Shown here in pieces: positions 48,987-53,394 of a stretch of 53,394 nt of DNA. Origin of the DNA: Methylobacterium aquaticum (GTDB taxonomy: Bacteria > Pseudomonadota > Alphaproteobacteria > Rhizobiales > Beijerinckiaceae); assembly GCF_001043915.1 (NCBI RefSeq), contig NZ_LABX01000217.1:1-53394 (forward strand). The letters are read 5' to 3'. Within the stretch, counting starts at the first letter, position 1, and every line of letters starts with the position of its first letter. The notes beneath the pieces were generated by a model that made no database searches, was not told where the DNA came from, and was given only the letters and a program-made list of their open reading frames with translations. A program made the translations under genes and the position numbers.

Positions 48987-50705
48987 ATGGGTAAAGGGCC
49001 GAGCGCGATGGAACCGAGCACCCCACCGCGGCCCTGGCTCGCCGCCTATCCGGCCGGCGTCCCGGCGGAAATCGAGACGGCGAGCCTCGGTACCCTGGTC
49101 GAACTGATCGAGACCGCCACGCAGCGTTTCGCCGACCGTCCGGCCGTCACCTGCTTCGGCGCCTCCCTGACCTACGCGGCCCTGCGGCGCGACGGCGGGG
49201 CGGTGGCGGCCTGGCTCCAGGCACACGGCATCGGCAAGGGCGACCGCGTCGCCATCATGATGCCGAACGTACCGGCCTTCCCCATCGCCCTCATCGGCGC
49301 GCTGCTCGCCGGCGCCACGGTGGTCAACGTCAACCCGCTCTACACCCCGCGCGAACTCACCCATCAGCTCCGTGATGCCGGCGCCCGGGTGCTCTTCGTC
49401 CTGGAGAATTTCGGCCACACGGTCGCCGAGGCGTTGCCGGAGCTGCCGGGCCTCGAACGGGTGGTGGTGGCGGGTGCCGGCGACGGGCTGGGGCTGAAGG
49501 GGGCGCTGATCACGCTCGCGGCACGCCACCTCAAGAAGGCGGTGCCGGCCTTCAGCCTGCCGGCCGCGCGCCGCATCGGCTTCAAGGCGGCGCTCGCGGC
49601 CGGGCGAAAGGCGCCGTTCCGGCCCGTCGCGGTCGGCCCGGACGACCTCGCCTTCCTGCAATATACCGGCGGCACCACCGGCGTGTCGAAGGGGGCGATG
49701 CTCACGCACCGCAACGTCGCCGCCAATGTCGAGCAGAGCCGGGTCTGGTTCCGCATGCGCGACGACGAGGGGCCGGGCCGGGTGATGGTCACGGCCCTGC
49801 CGCTCTACCACATCTTCGCGCTGACCTGCTGCTTCTTCTTCATGTTGCGGCTCGGTGCCTGCTGCCTGCTGGTGCCGAACCCGCGCGACATCGGCGGCTT
49901 CGTGACGCTGCTGCGCAAGAGCCGCTTTACCAACCTGTCGGGCGTCAACACCCTGTTCAACGCCCTGCTCAACCATCCCGAGATCGGCAAGGTCGACTGG
50001 TCGCGGCTCGAATATGCCATTGCCGGCGGCATGGCGATGCAGGGGCCGGTGGCCAAGCGCTGGAAGGCGGTCACCGGCAAGACGGTGATCGAGGGCTACG
50101 GCCTGTCGGAGACCTCGCCCGTGGTCTCGATCAACCCGCCGGACCTGCACGACTGGTCGGGCACCATCGGCTACCCGGTCTCCTCGACGGAGGCTTGCAT
50201 CCGCGATGCCGCCGGCACAACCCTGCCGATGGGACAGCCCGGCGAGCTGTGCGTCCGCGGGCCCCAGGTGATGGCCGGCTACTGGGGCCGGCCCGACGAG
50301 ACCGCCCGGGCGATGACCCCGGACGGCTTCTTCCGCACCGGCGACATCGCCGTGGTCGAGCCCGACGGGCAGGTCCGCATCGTCGACCGGATGAAGGACA
50401 TGATCCTGGTTTCCGGCTTCAACGTCTATCCCAACGAGGTCGAGGACGTGCTCGCCGCCCATCCGGGCGTGCTCGAAGTGGCAGTGGTGGGCGAGCCCGC
50501 GGCGGAGACCGGCGAGAGCGTCGTCGCCCACGTGGTCCGGCGCGATCCCGACCTGTCGGCGGAGGCCCTGCGGGCCTATGCCCGGGAAAGCCTCACCGCC
50601 TACAAGGTGCCCCGCCGCTTCGTGTTCCGCGACAGCCTGCCGAAGACCAATGTCGGCAAGGTCCTGCGGCGGGCCTTGCGCGACGAGGTGGAGGCGGTGG
50701 GGTAG
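48987..50705 (+). CDS. fadD: Long-chain fatty acid-CoA ligase
   Basis: 572 residues, ANL superfamily. Activates fatty acids to acyl-CoA through an acyl-adenylate, feeding beta-oxidation and phospholipid synthesis. Motifs: YTGGTTGVSKGAMLTHRN (P-loop), LPLYHIFALTCCFFF, GYGLSETSPVVSINP, and the C-terminal hinge FFRTGDIAVVEPDGQVRIVDR, then KDMILVSGFNVYPNEVE and the catalytic Lys in DSLPKTNVGKVLRRALR. The segment MLRLGACCLLVPNPRD is typical of FadD. The ATG (MGKGPSAMEP) lies ten bases after GGGAGG; an ATG seven codons on is an alternative. Confidence 0.94.
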   Translation: MGKGPSAMEPSTPPRPWLAAYPAGVPAEIETASLGTLVELIETATQRFADRPAVTCFGASLTYAALRRDGGAVAAWLQAHGIGKGDRVAIMMPNVPAFPIALIGALLAGATVVNVNPLYTPRELTHQLRDAGARVLFVLENFGHTVAEALPELPGLERVVVAGAGDGLGLKGALITLAARHLKKAVPAFSLPAARRIGFKAALAAGRKAPFRPVAVGPDDLAFLQYTGGTTGVSKGAMLTHRNVAANVEQSRVWFRMRDDEGPGRVMVTALPLYHIFALTCCFFFMLRLGACCLLVPNPRDIGGFVTLLRKSRFTNLSGVNTLFNALLNHPEIGKVDWSRLEYAIAGGMAMQGPVAKRWKAVTGKTVIEGYGLSETSPVVSINPPDLHDWSGTIGYPVSSTEACIRDAAGTTLPMGQPGELCVRGPQVMAGYWGRPDETARAMTPDGFFRTGDIAVVEPDGQVRIVDRMKDMILVSGFNVYPNEVEDVLAAHPGVLEVAVVGEPAAETGESVVAHVVRRDPDLSAEALRAYARESLTAYKVPRRFVFRDSLPKTNVGKVLRRALRDEVEAVG

Positions 50706-50784
50706 CGCGCCGCTCCCGAACCCTCCTGCGACGGAGCCCGGGCCTGTCCGAGTTCCGCACCTCTCTGATCCAACTCGGCCTTGC

Positions 50785-50808
50785 CCGACCCGGGATGGGG
50801 AGGGTCGG
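50785..50808. terminator. Hairpin between fadD and soxZ
   Basis: CCGACCC / GGGTCGG, a 7-bp stem with a ten-base loop, between convergent genes and just beyond the soxZ stop. Confidence 0.5.
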
Positions 50809-50817
50809 AGGTGTGGC

Positions 50818-51138
50818 TCACCCTACCGTGATCGCCACCTCCTCGGTCTGCGAGAACCCGTGATCCCCGGTCCAGGTGAAGCGCAGGGTCCCGGTCTTCG
50901 TCGCGACGGTGGTGAAGGTGAGGTACGGATTGGCCGCGCTCGCCGATGACAGCTCGGCGCGAAAGACCTCCTCGCCCTCGTAGGTGCAGACGAAGTCCGT
51001 GATGATGTTGCGCGGGATCAGGCGGCCGTCGGGCCCGGGACGGTAGCCGGTTTCCATCGGGTGCGAGATCAGGGTCTTGATCTCGATCACCGCGCCGGCC
51101 TTGGCGGTCTTCGGCAGGTTGATGAGGGCGCGGGCCAT
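50818..51138 (-). CDS. soxZ: Thiosulfate oxidation carrier complex protein SoxZ
   Basis: 106 residues. SoxZ pairs with SoxY to carry sulfur intermediates in periplasmic thiosulfate oxidation. Segments: ARALINLPKTAKAGAVIEIKTL, ISHPMETGYRPGPDGRLIPRNI with the family HPMETG motif, FVCTYEGEEVFRAEL, and FTWTGDHGFSQTEEV. No signal peptide is expected; SoxZ is exported with SoxY. The ATG lies two bases after the soxY stop; a GTG two codons earlier would overlap soxY. Last gene of the sox unit in this direction. Confidence 0.95.
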   Translation of the reverse strand: MARALINLPKTAKAGAVIEIKTLISHPMETGYRPGPDGRLIPRNIITDFVCTYEGEEVFRAELSSASAANPYLTFTTVATKTGTLRFTWTGDHGFSQTEEVAITVG

Positions 51139-51140
51139 CG

Positions 51141-51611
51141 TCACGATCCTTCCACGCAGGCCGCGAGCGTCACGATCGCATCGGCGGTCGCGGACCAGAA
51201 GGTGCCGTCCCGCATCTCCGCGATGGCCGTGATGGTCTGGGAATCGGCCAGGCGAATCCGGGTATTCACCGCGGCGCGGCCGGCCCGCGGCCCGAGATGC
51301 AGCGTCACCACGTGGGGCTGCGGGTTCTTGTCGTTGAACACCGCGATGCGGCGGACGACATCCGTCTCGCTCATCGGGCTCTCGACGGTGATGGCGAGGG
51401 GCACGGTGTTGCCGTTCTCGACCAGTGGCGGCATGTCGAGGTGGATCCGGCCGGCCTGAATCGGGGCGCCTCCGGTGAAGCGGCGGATCGCCTCGACGGT
51501 CGCCTCGCGGGTCGGCCGGATGATCGCGGCGGCGCCCGGGCGCACCAGCGCCACGGCCAGAAGGCCGGCGCTCCCGGCGAGGAGGGTGCGGCGATGCAGT
51601 GGAGCCGTCAT
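51141..51611 (-). CDS. soxY: Thiosulfate oxidation carrier protein SoxY (atypical C-terminus)
   Basis: 156 residues. A Tat signal is present (HRRTLLAGSAGLLAVALV). The mature SoxY domain has GRIHLDMPPLVENGNTVPL, ESPMSETDVVRRIAVFNDKNPQP in pieces, and TRIRLADSQTITAIAEMRDG. In characterised SoxY the C-terminus ends in GGCGG, whose cysteine carries the sulfur substrate on a swinging arm. Here the protein ends TLAACVEGS: the cysteine is kept, but the flanking glycines are replaced and the tail is longer. The ATG overlaps the soxX stop (ATGA). Confidence 0.93.
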   Translation of the reverse strand: MTAPLHRRTLLAGSAGLLAVALVRPGAAAIIRPTREATVEAIRRFTGGAPIQAGRIHLDMPPLVENGNTVPLAITVESPMSETDVVRRIAVFNDKNPQPHVVTLHLGPRAGRAAVNTRIRLADSQTITAIAEMRDGTFWSATADAIVTLAACVEGS

Positions 51612-52039
51612 GGATGTGTACGCCCTCCCGTGAGGGTGACCAGATAGGCGATCACGTCCTCGATCTCGCCCGCCTCCAGCACCGGCCGGCCGCGCCAGGC
51701 GCTCGCGACCCGGATGCCATCGACCCGGTAATAGGAGGGCATCAGGGTCGCGGGATTCAAGGCGCGCCCATCGACGAGGCGCAGCCGCAACTGCCCCGCG
51801 GAGAGCCGCGCCCCGACATCCGAGAGGTCGGGGCCGAGATCGCCCGCCGGAGCGGTGCCGCCGAGGCCGGTATGGCAGAGCGGGCACAGGCCCTTGCGGG
51901 TGTCGGTGGCGATGGCCCGGCCGCGGGCCGCATCGCCGGTCTGGCCGTCGAGCGGCAGCGGGATCGCGTCGCCGACGATTGTCGTCGGCGCGAGCGCGGT
52001 CTGGGTCAGGGCAAGGAGCATGGCGGCGCCCCGCCTCAC
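51608..52039 (-). CDS. soxX: Sulfur oxidation c-type cytochrome SoxX
   Basis: 143 residues from a GTG overlapping the flavocytochrome stop (GTGA). It starts with a short signal peptide (VRRGAAMLLALTQTALA); an ATG seven codons in is an alternative. Single haem site CPLCH at about residues 52-56 in ATDTRKGLCPLCHTG. SoxX traits are LGPDLSDVGARLSAGQLRLRL in pieces, ALNPATLMPSYYRVDG with the methionine ligand, and EAGEIEDVIAYLVTL. SoxX normally pairs with SoxA to attach thiosulfate to SoxY; soxA is not next to it here and may lie beyond the edge. Confidence 0.93.
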   Translation of the reverse strand: MRRGAAMLLALTQTALAPTTIVGDAIPLPLDGQTGDAARGRAIATDTRKGLCPLCHTGLGGTAPAGDLGPDLSDVGARLSAGQLRLRLVDGRALNPATLMPSYYRVDGIRVASAWRGRPVLEAGEIEDVIAYLVTLTGGRTHP

Positions 52040-53292
52040 CCGAACACCGCGGCGGTGACGGTGCGATACCAGTCCTCGGCGTAAGTCGCTTCCTGCCGGC
52101 GCACGGAGTCGGGCGCGTCGAGCGGGCTGGTGCCGCCGGCCCCCTCGACATCGGCGAGCACGCCCTTGTCCGGGTGGTAGACCCCGGCAACCGAGATGCC
52201 GTAGCCCGGCGCGACCAGGCTGTAGCAGGTATTGACGAGCTTCGGCGTGCCCGGCGCCCGCCCGGCCAGAAGGTCGGTCACCGCCTCGGCGCAGACCTTC
52301 GCCTGGGCATTGGCCGCGAAGGCGGATTTCGGCATCGCACCGGCGATGGCGGCGTCGCCGACGACGTGGATGCCCGGCACCAGCCGCGATTCGAAGGTGA
52401 CCGGGTCGATCGGGCACCAGCCCGAGCGATCGGCGACGCCGGCCTGCACGGCGATCGGCGCCGCCCGCTGGGGCGGGATGATGCAGGCGACATCGGCCTT
52501 GTAGGTCTCGAAGTCGGTGGCGACGGTCATCGCACGCGCGTCGACCGAGGCGACCTGGCCGCCTGCGGCGAGCGGCACGTAGTCCAGGGTGCCGGGATAG
52601 AGGGCTTTCCAGGCGGATTCGAACAGCTTCTGCTTCGAGAACGTATCCTTGGCGTCGAGCACGATCAGCTTGGCGCGGGGCTTACGGGTCTTGAGATGAT
52701 ACGCGATCAGGCTCGCCCGCTCGTAGGGCCCGGGTGGGCAGCGATAGGGATTGCCCGGCACCGACAGCACCACCGTGCCGCCCTCGGGCATCGCCGCCAG
52801 CTGGCGGGCCAGAAGCGCGGTCTGCGCCCCGGCCTTCCAGGCATGGGGCATCCTGTCGGCCGCCGCGGCGTCGTAGCCTTGCAGGGCATCGAACCGGAGC
52901 GCGATCCCGGGCGACAGGATCAGCCGGTCGTAGTCGAGGCGCGCGCCATCGGCGAGGCGCACCTGCCGGGCGGCCCCGTCGATCGCCTCGGCGCTGGTCT
53001 TCGCCACGGTGACGCCGCTCGCCCGCAAGCCCTCGTAGCCGAACGCTTGCGCCGAGAGCGGGCGCAGGCCCGCGATCACCTCGTTGCTGAACGGGCAGGC
53101 GTAATAGGTCTCCGCCGGCTCGATCAGGGTGACGGCGAGGCCCGCCCGGTGCAGGACCCGCGCGGCACTGGCCCCGCCGAAGCCGCCGCCAACCACGACG
53201 ACGCGCCCGCGCGCGCCTTGCGCCAGGGCGGGGCGGGGGAGGGCGGCGGCCGCGAGTCCCGCCAGCACGGCCCGGCGGCCGATCGTCGTCAC
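52036..53292 (-). CDS. fccB: Flavocytochrome c sulfide dehydrogenase, FAD subunit (SoxF/FccB)
   Basis: 418 residues from a GTG with a strong GGGAGGAGG ribosome binding site. A Tat signal (IGRRAVLAGLAAAALP) is followed by the FAD-binding GRVVVVGGGFGGASAARVL. FCSD traits are ETYYACPFSNEVIAGLRPL, YDRLILSPGI, SVPGNPYRCPPGPYERASL with Cys at about 185, VGDAAIAGAMPKSAFAANAQ, and NTCYSLVAPGYGISV with Cys at about 356. The last two cysteines match the redox-active disulfide pair of this family. The enzyme oxidises sulfide, or acts on Sox intermediates as SoxF, passing electrons to a cytochrome subunit. The overlapping upstream cytochrome gene is the obvious partner. Confidence 0.93.
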   Translation of the reverse strand: MTTIGRRAVLAGLAAAALPRPALAQGARGRVVVVGGGFGGASAARVLHRAGLAVTLIEPAETYYACPFSNEVIAGLRPLSAQAFGYEGLRASGVTVAKTSAEAIDGAARQVRLADGARLDYDRLILSPGIALRFDALQGYDAAAADRMPHAWKAGAQTALLARQLAAMPEGGTVVLSVPGNPYRCPPGPYERASLIAYHLKTRKPRAKLIVLDAKDTFSKQKLFESAWKALYPGTLDYVPLAAGGQVASVDARAMTVATDFETYKADVACIIPPQRAAPIAVQAGVADRSGWCPIDPVTFESRLVPGIHVVGDAAIAGAMPKSAFAANAQAKVCAEAVTDLLAGRAPGTPKLVNTCYSLVAPGYGISVAGVYHPDKGVLADVEGAGGTSPLDAPDSVRRQEATYAEDWYRTVTAAVFG

Positions 53293-53394
53293 CGGCCTCC
53301 TCCCGCGATCCATGCGGCGATCGCCCGGCTCTCCTCGTCCGAGAACCCCTTGGCGATTCGGGTCATCACCGTGGCCGGGCGGGCACCCGACCGG
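53289..53394 (-). CDS. c-type cytochrome, C-terminal fragment (probable flavocytochrome haem subunit)
   Basis: About 34 residues are visible, ending at a TGA that overlaps the fccB GTG start. The sequence TVMTRIAKGFSDEESRAIAAW is the typical end of a class I cytochrome c: the Met in VMTRIAKGF is the likely axial haem ligand, and DEESRAIAAWIA forms the final helix. By position it is probably the FccA/SoxE-like cytochrome subunit that accepts electrons from FccB. The haem-binding CxxCH lies outside the window. Confidence 0.8.
   Translation of the reverse strand, partial: RSGARPATVMTRIAKGFSDEESRAIAAWIAGGGR

Overview
The window is about 53 kb of very GC-rich DNA from a free-living, aerobic alphaproteobacterium, most probably a member of Methylobacteriaceae (Methylobacterium/Methylorubrum group). 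Pointers are the NAD-specific large glutamate dehydrogenase, methylmalonyl-CoA mutase small subunit, BluB, a FzlA-like GST, the ccoNOQP oxidase with an FNR/FixK box, the lpt-pdxA-rsmA order and a Sox/flavocytochrome locus. This placement is inferred from gene content and codon use; no rRNA is present. Nearly all of the window looks like chromosomal core. There is no transposase, integrase or CRISPR array.

Layout. 1-1.2 kb: truncated PNPOx-type flavoprotein and a GST (minus). 1.3-5 kb: cbb3 oxidase operon ccoNOQP behind a near-perfect anaerobox. 5.6-9.0 kb: small secreted protein, then (minus) FzlA-like GST, queG and an NAD-dependent epimerase-like SDR, with two kinds of repeat at the gene borders. 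9.4-12.7 kb: uppP, mutA, holC (plus). 12.8-22 kb: CHASE-domain hybrid kinase, tex, small membrane protein, EamA transporter, cstA-ybdD (all minus). 22.2-26 kb: signalling cluster with a NarL-type regulator divergent from an overlapping FIST sensor/hybrid kinase pair. 26.4-33 kb: TetR regulator, tautomerase, and a translationally coupled gdh-bluB pair (minus). 33.2-34.8 kb: AhpD-like enzyme and an orphan, AT-richer ABC-2 polysaccharide-type permease followed by a perfect 18-bp inverted repeat. 35.2-35.7 kb: two identical tRNA-Leu(GAG) genes. 35.7-39.3 kb: FliN-like protein, lipB, soluble histidine kinase, Tim44-domain membrane protein. 39.3-46.2 kb: outer-membrane biogenesis operon lptF-lptG-lptD-pdxA-rsmA (minus). 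46.3-50.7 kb: a 37-bp tandem-repeat array, then pepA, a membrane protein and a long-chain acyl-CoA ligase (plus). 50.8 kb to the end: sulfur-oxidation genes, read as cytochrome c, flavocytochrome sulfide dehydrogenase, soxX, soxY, soxZ (minus), running off the edge.

How the genes fit together. The oxidase supports microaerobic respiration. MutA serves the ethylmalonyl-CoA/propionyl-CoA branch and needs B12, for which BluB makes the lower ligand. LptD/F/G carry LPS to the cell surface. Sox plus flavocytochrome pass electrons from reduced sulfur to cytochrome c. Several adjacent genes overlap by ATGA or GTGA (gdh/bluB, FIST/kinase, pdxA/rsmA, pepA/membrane protein, the sox genes), indicating translational coupling.

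I found no clearly new multi-gene defence or mobile system. The most unusual material is non-coding or at gene borders: the 37-bp hairpin-forming tandem array between lptF and pepA, a 21-bp repeat that spans the fzlA stop and the queG start in frame with QueG, a palindromic element that encodes the QueG tail, duplicated tRNA-Leu(GAG) genes, the orphan AT-rich permease, and a sox locus whose SoxY has an atypical C-terminus.
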